From the NCBI GenBank assembly GCA_029882675.1, contig JAOUKJ010000289.1:1-5777 (forward strand): a stretch of 5,777 nt of DNA, given 5' to 3'. Numbering within the stretch: position 1 is the first letter of the stretch; each line of letters starts with the position of its first letter. The stretch is from Cyclobacteriaceae bacterium. Its GTDB lineage: Bacteria > Bacteroidota > Bacteroidia > Cytophagales > Cyclobacteriaceae. The notes beneath the pieces were generated by a model, which saw only the letters and a list, made by a program, of their open reading frames with translations, had not been told where the DNA came from and ran no database searches. Positions 1 through 4,932 of this stretch are shown here, in pieces. The position numbers were made by a program, and so were the translations under genes.

Positions 1-528
1 ACTGAGCTCTCCTTCTTCTTTTATCTCGGCTTCATTGATAAACACCGTTTTCAAAAATGAAAACGTAGGCAATAGTCCCCGTGTATATACTACTGTATGG
101 TCTTTTTCTTTAATCCGGTGAAATCGCCTGTCAAAACGGATACGCAAAACAAAAAACACCTGACGCAAAAAACGGAAAAGGATGACAGATGAGAACGCAA
201 TAAAACTTAGGCTAATCACATACAACCAAAGATCTGTACCGGCCTTCTCCCCTTCTTCCCGGGCCAGGATGGTAATTTCAGGCATGGTAAATAGCTGCCC
301 ACCATCCGGCTCTACCGTCCCCACGGCAGTCTGTCCCGTATTTTCCAACCATACAAGCGGAGTTTCGAACTCAATCAGCGGCACAAGCAGAGAAACACCA
401 ACAGCCGACAGAATATAAAACCGCCTGAAGTTGAGCTGGTTGTCCTTTCTGAACAACAGAAAATACAATGCAAAAAAACCAAAAAGACACAGGGAGGCCT
501 CCAAAAGGAAGTTGAGTATGCTAATCAT
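1..528 (-). CDS. M56-family BlaR1-type membrane peptidase, N-terminal part (cut by window edge)
   Basis: Family role: M56 proteins of the BlaR1/MecR1 type are integral membrane zinc peptidases that sense an envelope signal and trigger inactivation of the partner BlaI-type repressor. The 176 visible residues start with ATG at 528. Visible parts are a hydrophobic segment at about residues 4-26, the basic stretch RKDNQLNFRRFY (27-38), a second hydrophobic segment at about 39-52, a polar region rich in E and G (about 54-99), and a third membrane segment at about 100-120. The stretch TRGLLPTFSFLK (149-160) followed by TVFINEAEIKEE is the lead-in that in this family sits just before the HExxH zinc motif. 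The window ends at residue 176, so the catalytic motif and any C-terminal TonB-like or sensor domain are unseen. The start codon lies inside the end of the upstream repressor gene (ATGATTAG, 8-nt overlap), which suggests translational coupling. The family call is secure; the signal sensed cannot be told. Confidence 0.85.
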   Translation of the reverse strand, partial: MISILNFLLEASLCLFGFFALYFLLFRKDNQLNFRRFYILSAVGVSLLVPLIEFETPLVWLENTGQTAVGTVEPDGGQLFTMPEITILAREEGEKAGTDLWLYVISLSFIAFSSVILFRFLRQVFFVLRIRFDRRFHRIKEKDHTVVYTRGLLPTFSFLKTVFINEAEIKEEGELS

Positions 529-898
529 TTCTTTCTTCTTTGATGTCCTGCTTTATATGCTTGAGGAGTTCTTCCATTTCTTTTACAGAAAGGTCATTCT
601 CCCGGGCAAAAAAGGAGACCAGATTTTCAAACGAGCCACTGAAATACCTGCCCAGAAAATTATTCAGGTAAAACTTACTGTATTTTTCCCGATCGATGGC
701 CGGGTAGTATTCATGGCTTTTCCCATGGGTCTTGTATTTTACAAACCCTTTCTTTACAAGTATCCGCACGATGGTGCTCACGGTGTTATAGGCCGGCTTA
801 GGCTCTTTAAAATGTTCAAGGATATCCTTCACAAACCCTTTTCCTGTTTTCCACAGCACCTGCATGATTTCGTCCTCGGCTTTGGTTAGTTCTTTCAT
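521..898 (-). CDS. BlaI/MecI/CopY-family winged-helix repressor
   Basis: This 125-residue protein has the usual length and layout of a BlaI/MecI repressor. The winged-helix DNA-binding domain covers about residues 1-70: LTKAEDEIMQVLW (4-16) is the first helix, AYNTVSTIVRILVKKGFV (36-53) the recognition-helix region, and YKTHGKSHEYYP (55-66) the wing. The C-terminal dimerisation helices follow, with LVSFFAREN (93-101) matching the region where staphylococcal BlaI is cleaved by its sensor. By remembered alignment the cleaved Asn-Phe bond corresponds here to F96-F97. ATG 898 is chosen because the in-frame TTG at 928 would put extra codons over the TAAGTAG repeat and the predicted promoter. It overlaps the M56 gene by 8 nt, the standard repressor/sensor arrangement. 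Two dyads and a Bacteroidota-type promoter upstream suggest autoregulation. The regulon is unknown; nothing here points specifically to a beta-lactamase. Confidence 0.92.
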   Translation of the reverse strand: MKELTKAEDEIMQVLWKTGKGFVKDILEHFKEPKPAYNTVSTIVRILVKKGFVKYKTHGKSHEYYPAIDREKYSKFYLNNFLGRYFSGSFENLVSFFARENDLSVKEMEELLKHIKQDIKEERND

Positions 899-903
899 AT
901 ATG

Positions 904-924
904 TAAGTAGTAAGTAGTAAGTAG
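904..924. repeat. Three perfect tandem copies of TAAGTAG
   Basis: Three exact 7-bp copies (904-910, 911-917, 918-924) lie between the predicted repressor promoter and its ATG, so they make up most of the predicted mRNA leader. Copy-number slippage would change leader length without touching the coding frame. The 7-bp period is shared with the two larger arrays in this window, although the sequence differs. Confidence 0.8.
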
Positions 925-925
925 G

Positions 926-956
926 CAAAACTAAAAACTTAGTTTTTAATATGCAA
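926..956 (-). promoter_or_regulatory. Predicted Bacteroidota-type promoter of the repressor/peptidase unit
   Basis: Reading the minus strand, TAGTTTTG (933-926) is an exact match to the TAnnTTTG -7 element known from Bacteroidota. It is preceded, 19 bp upstream, by TTGC (956-953), a three-of-four match to the TTTG -33 element; a second TTGC adjoins it at 960-957. The -7 box is 27 nt from the ATG at 898. Transcription would start near 919-921, inside the TAAGTAG repeat. The motif match is seen in the sequence; promoter activity is inferred. Confidence 0.6.
929..944. promoter_or_regulatory. Proximal dyad operator candidate (AACTAA-N4-TTAGTT)
   Basis: This is a perfect dyad with 6-bp half-sites AACTAA (929-934) and TTAGTT (939-944) around a 4-nt AAAC spacer. 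It overlaps the predicted -7 box, where bound repressor would block initiation. The half-sites and spacing are identical to those of the dyad at 964-979. Binding by the adjacent BlaI-type protein is inferred from position and symmetry. Confidence 0.6.
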
Positions 957-963
957 GCAATGT

Positions 964-979
964 AACTAATTTTTTAGTT
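964..979. promoter_or_regulatory. Distal dyad operator candidate (AACTAA-N4-TTAGTT)
   Basis: The half-sites AACTAA (964-969) and TTAGTT (974-979) flank a 4-nt TTTT spacer. The format is the same as the proximal dyad and the centres are 35 bp apart. This dyad lies just upstream of the predicted -33 element, so the two dyads bracket the promoter, as expected of a repressor that binds as dimers at two operators. It directly abuts the heptamer array that begins at 981. Confidence 0.6.
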
Positions 980-980
980 G

Positions 981-1071
981 GATGGGAGACATGAGACATG
1001 AGACATGAGACATGAGACATGAGACATGAGACATGAGACATGAGACATGAGACATGAGACATGAGACAAGA
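981..1071. repeat. Heptamer tandem array, GACATGA x 11
   Basis: Eleven perfect copies of the 7-bp unit GACATGA run from 988 to 1064. A variant unit GATGGGA (981-987) precedes them and GACAAGA (1065-1071) follows. Because 7 is not a multiple of 3, all plus-strand frames meet the same TGA stop every 21 nt, while all minus-strand frames are open and encode a repeating SHVSCLM heptapeptide. The minus-strand open frame here has no other sign of coding. The unit differs by one base from the main unit of the array at 4933-5044, so both belong to one repeat family. Confidence 0.95.
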
Positions 1072-1263
1072 GAGAGTGAGAATCCCCTTCTGATTCCAAT
1101 TAGCATAACCCCGAGGGTATGACCGGGGAATAAATACAAAGGGCTAAATACCATAACGAATGTCCGAAACCAAACATCATTGACCGATAACGAACGGGCC
1201 TTTCCCGTGAAATCCGGCCTGTAATACTATAGAAGTGTCTGTCTACAAAGTCAGAATTTAAAG

Positions 1264-1290
1264 TTTTTCTCCGCCTCGGGCGGAGAAAAA
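1264..1290. repeat. Perfect palindrome, 12-bp stem and TCG loop
   Basis: The arms TTTTTCTCCGCC (1264-1275) and GGCGGAGAAAAA (1279-1290) pair perfectly around the loop TCG. The GC-rich core has T on the left and A on the right, the reverse of an intrinsic terminator, which needs U residues after the stem. It is followed by ACATCTT (1291-1297), which also follows the palindrome at 4107-4132. Confidence 0.85.
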
Positions 1291-1301
1291 ACATCTTAAA
1301 C

Positions 1302-1337
1302 ATTGAAATTTTGAGGCCTTTGCCTCGAAATTTCAAT
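1302..1337. repeat. Long palindrome, 16-bp stem with one wobble
   Basis: The arms ATTGAAATTTTGAGGC (1302-1317) and GCCTCGAAATTTCAAT (1322-1337) enclose a CTTT loop. The only non-Watson-Crick pair is T1312 with G1327, at the junction of the AT-rich arm and the GC tip. It lies 11 nt after the preceding palindrome and ends 91 nt before the permease ATG. The pair is structurally like the pair at 4107-4181. Confidence 0.85.
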
Positions 1338-1428
1338 AAAAAGAGCCCGTGTTCGTACTTTATGTGCGGGCACTATAAGTACATTGGCATAAAAATTGAC
1401 TTTAACTATCAAACCAAAGGCAATTGTC

Positions 1429-3780
1429 ATGGCCCCTAACCTGAAGCAAATTTTTCGTCACCTGTTGCGCAACCGTCAAATCAGTATCATCAGCATCCTG
1501 GGCCTGGCCGTCGGACTGGCCACCAGCATGGTGCTTGCTATGTACCTGCACCACCACTTCACCTATGACTCCTTTCATACAAAAAGCGACCGGACTTATA
1601 AAGTCATCTCCCGGGTCACTGATCAAAAAGGTGAAACCACCGAATTCGGTATAAGTTTCGGGGTATTGAAAGAAGAGTATAGCCAGTACGAACAGGTGGA
1701 AACGGTGGTACGGATTATAAATACCGGAAGTGTTGAAATTGAATTGGAAAATGAACGGTATAACATCCCCGCCCTGTATGCCGATTATGAGTTTTTCCGG
1801 GCCTTTGATTTTAATGTGAGTGATCGGGCGATAACCCGCCCGGATCAGATTGTGATCAGCGAAAAGTTGAATGAAAGGTTTTTTAATCGTGAAGGGCACG
1901 GCAAAGTACTCAGGATTGGCGACAAAGACTTTCAGGTAGCGGCCATCGCTGAATTACCATTAAATACACAGTTTCAGTTTGAGGTATTATTGCCGCTTCA
2001 GTCGATGGACAGGCTGGATGACCTTGTAACCAAGTCGGGCATGGAGTTCCACACCTATGTGGTGATGAAGGAAAATACCACCCCGGAATACACACAGTTA
2101 CTGGCCAAACATTACGACCGTCTGATGCTGGAACGCTGGGACAGTGTTTATGTCGGCTCAAACTACCTCCTCCCGCTGGCTGATATTCATTTAAATTCCG
2201 GTCATGTCATTAATACCCTGAGTCAGACTGACAGTGATAAACTGGCGATCGTATCCATCATCGCCCTGCTTGTACTTGCACTGGGACTCATCAATTATAC
2301 CAATTTCCAAATTGCCGGCGCCCATTACCGCCGGCATGAAATGGGCATGAAAAAAATACTGGGAGCCCGTCGTCCTGCCTTGTTTCTACAGATCATGACC
2401 GAATCATTGGTCACCGTCTTCTTTGCCGGGGCACTTTCCATATTGCTCATGTACCTGATGAGCACATTAGTCCATAAAGCTGTGCTCAATCCCGATGTTT
2501 TTCTCCCATCGAATTGGTCAGTTTTACAATGGGGCGAATTTATCACGGGACTGGTTGCGGTAGGTGTCATTTCAGGCACCTATCCTGCCATTTATCTTTC
2601 AGGACTTTTCGGTATGCGGGAAAAACTGATTGCCAAAAACAACCAGGTACATCCCTCCATTATGGGACTGGTGGTGGTGCAATTTGCTGTAAAGACAGCA
2701 CTGATTATCACTATTATTACTTTCGGACTGCAAATGAAATTTCTCTATGATCAACCGTTGGGATTTGACCGGGAGAACGTGGTATTAATCAGAAATTTCA
2801 AAGACCTTGACACCGAAAAATATCAGACACTCAAGTCACGTTTTGAACAAATACCTGATGTGATGGAAGTCGGTATGTTTCAGGCCAATCCCGGTTGGGG
2901 AGGTAGCGGGCAGTTAATCAATCTGGCCAACCGGGGTGCTGAAGGCAGATTTGCAAGCACTCATGTTCGCATTACTGACAATTACCTCAACCTTTTTGGG
3001 ATAGACCTGTTAATGGGGGAAGATTTCAATTACAACCAGCCACCTGAAGGGCAAGGGTTTCTCATCAATGAAACAGCCTATTACCGGTTGTTTCCGGAAG
3101 GGGGCAATCCCCTGGGTGAGGAACTGGAAATGGGTGGTCGAAAGGGCCCGATCAGAGGGGTGTTTAAAGACTATCATTTCGAGTCGTTACACACTGAAAT
3201 AGGACCGCTTGTCCTCAATATGGAAGAACATTTTTATAAAGTAATGGGCATAAAACTCAATGGTACAAATACTAGGGAGGCTATAAATGCCATCGAACAG
3301 GAAATTAAAAAGACAGATCCCTTTTATACCCTCAAATATAAATTTCTGGACAGCGCTTTTCAGGAACAGTATCACGCTGAGATCAAGGCCATGTTTATCA
3401 TAGTATATGCCACCCTGATTGCTATTATTTTGTCGGTCCTGGGGCTTTATGCACTCAGTATTTTTCTAATCAACACCCGCAGCAAGGAAGTGGCCATCCG
3501 AAAAATAATGGGTGCCAACCTGGGCAATATTTTCTGGTTGCTTACCGGCAAAATGGGTAAATGGATATTTTTGGGCCTTTTGATTGGTCTGCCCGCGGCC
3601 TGGCAACTGGCCAGCAACTGGCTGATGGGCTTTACAGTAAGAATTGACCTTTGGCAGGCCTATTTATATATACTACCACTCACTATAATCGTTACCGCCC
3701 TGGTGTCACTGCTGTCTGTTTTCAAAAAACTTCTCCAGGCCATGCTGATCAACCCGGTGGATTATCTGAAATCAGAATAG
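1429..3780 (+). CDS. ABC transporter permease, two-module FtsX/MacB type
   Basis: This complete 783-residue inner-membrane permease belongs to the large Bacteroidota family made of two MacB-periplasmic-core plus FtsX units. Membrane segments are predicted at about 18-40, 271-293, 325-347, 368-395, 411-438, 655-680, 711-733 and 746-766, with large extracytoplasmic domains at about 41-270 and 440-654. The two cytoplasmic-loop signatures are YRRHEMGMKKILGA (about 300-313) and RSKEVAIRKIMGA (about 684-696). The N-terminus (LKQIFRHLLRNRQISIISILGLAVG) and the C-terminal NPVDYLKSE are family hallmarks, so the gene looks intact. ATG 1429 is preferred over an in-frame TTG at 1396 because family members start a few residues before this N-terminal motif and AAAGG lies 8 nt upstream. 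Family members couple to a separate ATPase and export substrates or drive mechanotransmission. No ATPase is in this window, so the substrate is unknown. Confidence 0.93.
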   Translation: MAPNLKQIFRHLLRNRQISIISILGLAVGLATSMVLAMYLHHHFTYDSFHTKSDRTYKVISRVTDQKGETTEFGISFGVLKEEYSQYEQVETVVRIINTGSVEIELENERYNIPALYADYEFFRAFDFNVSDRAITRPDQIVISEKLNERFFNREGHGKVLRIGDKDFQVAAIAELPLNTQFQFEVLLPLQSMDRLDDLVTKSGMEFHTYVVMKENTTPEYTQLLAKHYDRLMLERWDSVYVGSNYLLPLADIHLNSGHVINTLSQTDSDKLAIVSIIALLVLALGLINYTNFQIAGAHYRRHEMGMKKILGARRPALFLQIMTESLVTVFFAGALSILLMYLMSTLVHKAVLNPDVFLPSNWSVLQWGEFITGLVAVGVISGTYPAIYLSGLFGMREKLIAKNNQVHPSIMGLVVVQFAVKTALIITIITFGLQMKFLYDQPLGFDRENVVLIRNFKDLDTEKYQTLKSRFEQIPDVMEVGMFQANPGWGGSGQLINLANRGAEGRFASTHVRITDNYLNLFGIDLLMGEDFNYNQPPEGQGFLINETAYYRLFPEGGNPLGEELEMGGRKGPIRGVFKDYHFESLHTEIGPLVLNMEEHFYKVMGIKLNGTNTREAINAIEQEIKKTDPFYTLKYKFLDSAFQEQYHAEIKAMFIIVYATLIAIILSVLGLYALSIFLINTRSKEVAIRKIMGANLGNIFWLLTGKMGKWIFLGLLIGLPAAWQLASNWLMGFTVRIDLWQAYLYILPLTIIVTALVSLLSVFKKLLQAMLINPVDYLKSE

Positions 3781-3862
3781 AAAAATGATTGAAAAGGGAG
3801 CGTAATACAATACAGAATTTATATATTTCCCATATCGGTTATCTGTTTCAAACCAAACAATT

Positions 3863-3931
3863 CGTTTTAATCAATAAGTGGTTTAATTCCCCGACCCTCT
3901 GGTCGGAAAAAACAAAAATCTCCATTTGATA
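3863..3931. repeat. Direct repeat copy A (69 bp) with internal hairpin
   Basis: The copy starts CGTTTTAATCAATAAGTGG and ends CTCCATTTGATA. Its hairpin is CCGACC (3891-3896), loop CTCT, GGTCGG (3901-3906). It differs from copy B by three single-base indels (T, G and A, each in a short homopolymer run) and one T/C substitution. The two copies are 24 bp apart in direct orientation. Confidence 0.9.
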
Positions 3932-3955
3932 ATGTTTTAAATATAACCAATACGC

Positions 3956-4025
3956 CGTTTTTAATCAATAAGTGGTTTAATTCCCCGACCCTCTGGGTCG
4001 GAAAAACAAAAACCTCCATTTGATA
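3956..4025. repeat. Direct repeat copy B (70 bp) with internal hairpin
   Basis: This is the second copy of the unit at 3863-3931. Here the hairpin is one base pair longer, CCGACCC (3985-3991), loop TCT, GGGTCGG (3995-4001), because of one extra G. The hairpin has TT on its left and an A run on its right, the same polarity as the other palindromes in the window. A further hairpin overlaps its last two bases. Confidence 0.9.
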
Positions 4026-4048
4026 CTTCGGGGCTCTGCCCCGGAGTA
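4024..4048. repeat. GC-rich hairpin, 11-bp stem and TCT loop
   Basis: The arms TACTTCGGGGC (4024-4034) and GCCCCGGAGTA (4038-4048) pair around the loop TCT with one T-G wobble (4028 with 4044). The loop is the same as in direct repeat copy B. No T run follows on the plus strand, so it is not a canonical terminator. Confidence 0.75.
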
Positions 4049-4106
4049 GTTCATTCTAAAGGTTACTCACTTATTCAAGTGCAGCAAAAATTAATGTATT
4101 TTAATT

Positions 4107-4132
4107 GTTTTCCCGCCCCGGGGCGGGAAAAC
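4107..4132. repeat. Perfect 26-bp palindrome
   Basis: The arms GTTTTCCCGCCCC (4107-4119) and GGGGCGGGAAAAC (4120-4132) are exact reverse complements with no spacer. The sequence continues ATCTTTTTCTTT, so the ACATCTT flank seen after the 1264-1290 palindrome recurs here (4131-4137). The T run five or more bases downstream could let it act as a weak terminator on the plus strand, but the spacing is not typical. Confidence 0.85.
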
Positions 4133-4141
4133 ATCTTTTTC

Positions 4142-4181
4142 TTTAATACCTAAAATACGCTTGCGGATTTTAGGTATTAAA
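4142..4181. repeat. Long palindrome, 19-nt arms and TT loop
   Basis: The arms TTTAATACCTAAAATACGC (4142-4160) and GCGGATTTTAGGTATTAAA (4163-4181) pair with one mismatch, A4157 opposite G4166, at the junction of the AT-rich arm and the GC tip. It follows the 4107-4132 palindrome after 9 nt, repeating the arrangement upstream of the permease. It ends 117 nt before the methyltransferase ATG. Confidence 0.85.
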
Positions 4182-4273
4182 AGAATCACTCCGGCTTCAC
4201 ACAGTGGAGGGTGGTCAGCAGACAGGAGTTGCTATTCACTGATATTATCCCCATATTTATATACAAAAACAAT

Positions 4274-4288
4274 CCTGAATGATTCAGG
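4274..4288. promoter_or_regulatory. 15-bp dyad 10 nt before the methyltransferase start
   Basis: CCTGAAT (4274-4280) and ATTCAGG (4282-4288) are perfect inverted repeats around a single G. The right arm contains the only AGG near the start codon, 10 nt upstream of ATG 4299. The dyad could be a repressor operator, or an RNA element affecting initiation. No regulator for it is visible in the window. Confidence 0.4.
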
Positions 4289-4298
4289 TAAAACTTCC

Positions 4299-4931
4299 AT
4301 GGAAACAAAATATACCTTTGGCATTGTTGTAACCATTATGTTAACAACAATAATCAGCGCCTGCGCGCAGAACCAATCAGCCCTTGACAAGCAGGTTGAG
4401 CAATACCTGAAAGACCATCGCAGTGAATGGCATGACCTGAATGTGCCCTTCGAAGATGGGCAGGTACTCCATGACCTGATTGTTAAAAACAAATACACTT
4501 CGGCACTGGAGATCGGCACATCTACGGGCCACTCCACCATCTGGCTGGCCTGGGCCATGAGCAAAACCGGTGGAAAAGTGGTGACCATCGAGATTGATGA
4601 AAGCCGTCATAAACAAGCGCTGCAAAACCTGAAGGCAGCAGGCTTAGACAAATATGTTGACGCCCGCCTGGCCGATGCCCATCAACTGGTGAAGGAACTA
4701 CCCGGCCCCTTCGACTTCGTCTTTTCCGATGCCGACAAGGGTTGGTATCCGCAGTATTTTAAAGATGTAGATCCCAAGCTCAAGTCAGGCGGATGCTTCA
4801 CTGCCCATAATGTACTCAACCGCTATGGGGGTATTGGAGAATTTCTCGATTATGTGGAATCCCTGGATAATTACAAGACCACTATTGATAAAACGAGCCG
4901 GTCGGGGATATCGATTAGCTATAAGGAGTAG
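4299..4931 (+). CDS. Class I SAM-dependent O-methyltransferase-like protein with lipoprotein-type signal
   Basis: The 210-residue protein has a Rossmann methyltransferase fold of the small O-methyltransferase type. Motif I is ALEIGTSTG (69-77), followed by VVTIEID (94-100) ending the second strand with acidic residues that would bind the SAM ribose, LADAH (124-128), and FDFVFSDADK (138-147), which in metal-dependent relatives supplies a metal ligand. TAHNV (168-172) sits where related enzymes have the DN ligand pair. The N-terminus METKYTFGIVVTIMLTTIIS is hydrophobic and followed by A21-C22, giving the lipobox ISAC at 19-22, so the protein is predicted to be exported and lipidated. ATG 4299 gives this signal at the very N-terminus. 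An in-frame TTG at 4161 would start inside a palindrome and bury the signal, so it is rejected. The substrate is unknown. How SAM would be supplied outside the cytoplasm is unclear; retention in the cytoplasm cannot be excluded. Confidence 0.85.
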   Translation: METKYTFGIVVTIMLTTIISACAQNQSALDKQVEQYLKDHRSEWHDLNVPFEDGQVLHDLIVKNKYTSALEIGTSTGHSTIWLAWAMSKTGGKVVTIEIDESRHKQALQNLKAAGLDKYVDARLADAHQLVKELPGPFDFVFSDADKGWYPQYFKDVDPKLKSGGCFTAHNVLNRYGGIGEFLDYVESLDNYKTTIDKTSRSGISISYKE

Positions 4932-4932
4932 A

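Larger units (their letters stand above)
1072..1428. other. Non-coding region upstream of the permease gene
   Basis: No credible gene is seen here. The stretch holds several weak inverted repeats (CCCCG/CGGGG at 1109-1128, ACGGG/CCCGT at 1194-1208, GCCCG/CGGGC at 1345-1371) and the two strong palindromes listed separately (1264-1290 and 1302-1337). I found no good TAnnTTTG promoter on the plus strand ahead of 1429. An AAAGG at 1416-1420, 8 nt before the permease ATG, is the only Shine-Dalgarno-like sequence. A minus-strand open frame across 1100-1336 runs through the palindromes and has no recognisable protein features. Confidence 0.6.
3781..4298. other. Non-coding region rich in repeats and hairpins
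   Basis: This 518-nt gap between permease and methyltransferase has no credible gene. It contains two copies of a 69/70-bp direct repeat, a GC-rich hairpin right after the second copy, a two-palindrome element, and a short dyad just before the methyltransferase start. A small hairpin CACTT/AAGTG is at 4068-4081. The permease stop is not followed by an evident intrinsic terminator in the first 80 nt. Confidence 0.7.

Noticed and set aside
431..889. Plus-strand open frame opposite the repressor and peptidase genes
   Set aside because: It is antisense to two well-recognised overlapping genes and its translation has no recognisable domain.
899..928. Repressor start extended to TTG at 928
   Set aside because: The added residues would be encoded by the TAAGTAG repeat and lie over the predicted -7 box. 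ATG 898 gives the standard family N-terminus.
966..1154. Minus-strand open frame encoding a repeated SHVSCLM peptide
   Set aside because: It is a by-product of the 7-bp array, whose minus strand is open in every frame. It spans the distal dyad and has no conserved protein features.
1100..1336. Minus-strand open frame through the palindromes upstream of the permease
   Set aside because: Its sequence is dictated by two palindromes, it has no domain, and there is no sign of a start context.
1396..1428. Permease start extended to TTG at 1396
   Set aside because: The extra 11 residues are not part of the family N-terminus, and ATG 1429 has a plausible AAAGG at the right distance.
3863..4025. Repeat-spacer-repeat that looks like a minimal CRISPR array
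   Set aside because: There are only two copies, the repeat is about 69 bp (too long), it carries homopolymer indels, and no cas gene is near. It is a hairpin-bearing direct duplication.
3873..4075. AATAAGTG (3873-3880) and CACTTATT (4068-4075) as terminal inverted repeats of a small transposable element
   Set aside because: The match is only 8 bp, the same AATAAGTG also occurs in repeat copy B, and no target-site duplication was seen. Chance is adequate.
4161..4298. Methyltransferase start extended to TTG at 4161
   Set aside because: It begins inside the loop of a long palindrome and would place the hydrophobic signal and lipobox internally.
4313..4320. TACCTTTG matching the Bacteroidota -7 element
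   Set aside because: It lies inside the methyltransferase signal-peptide coding region and has no useful gene start downstream.
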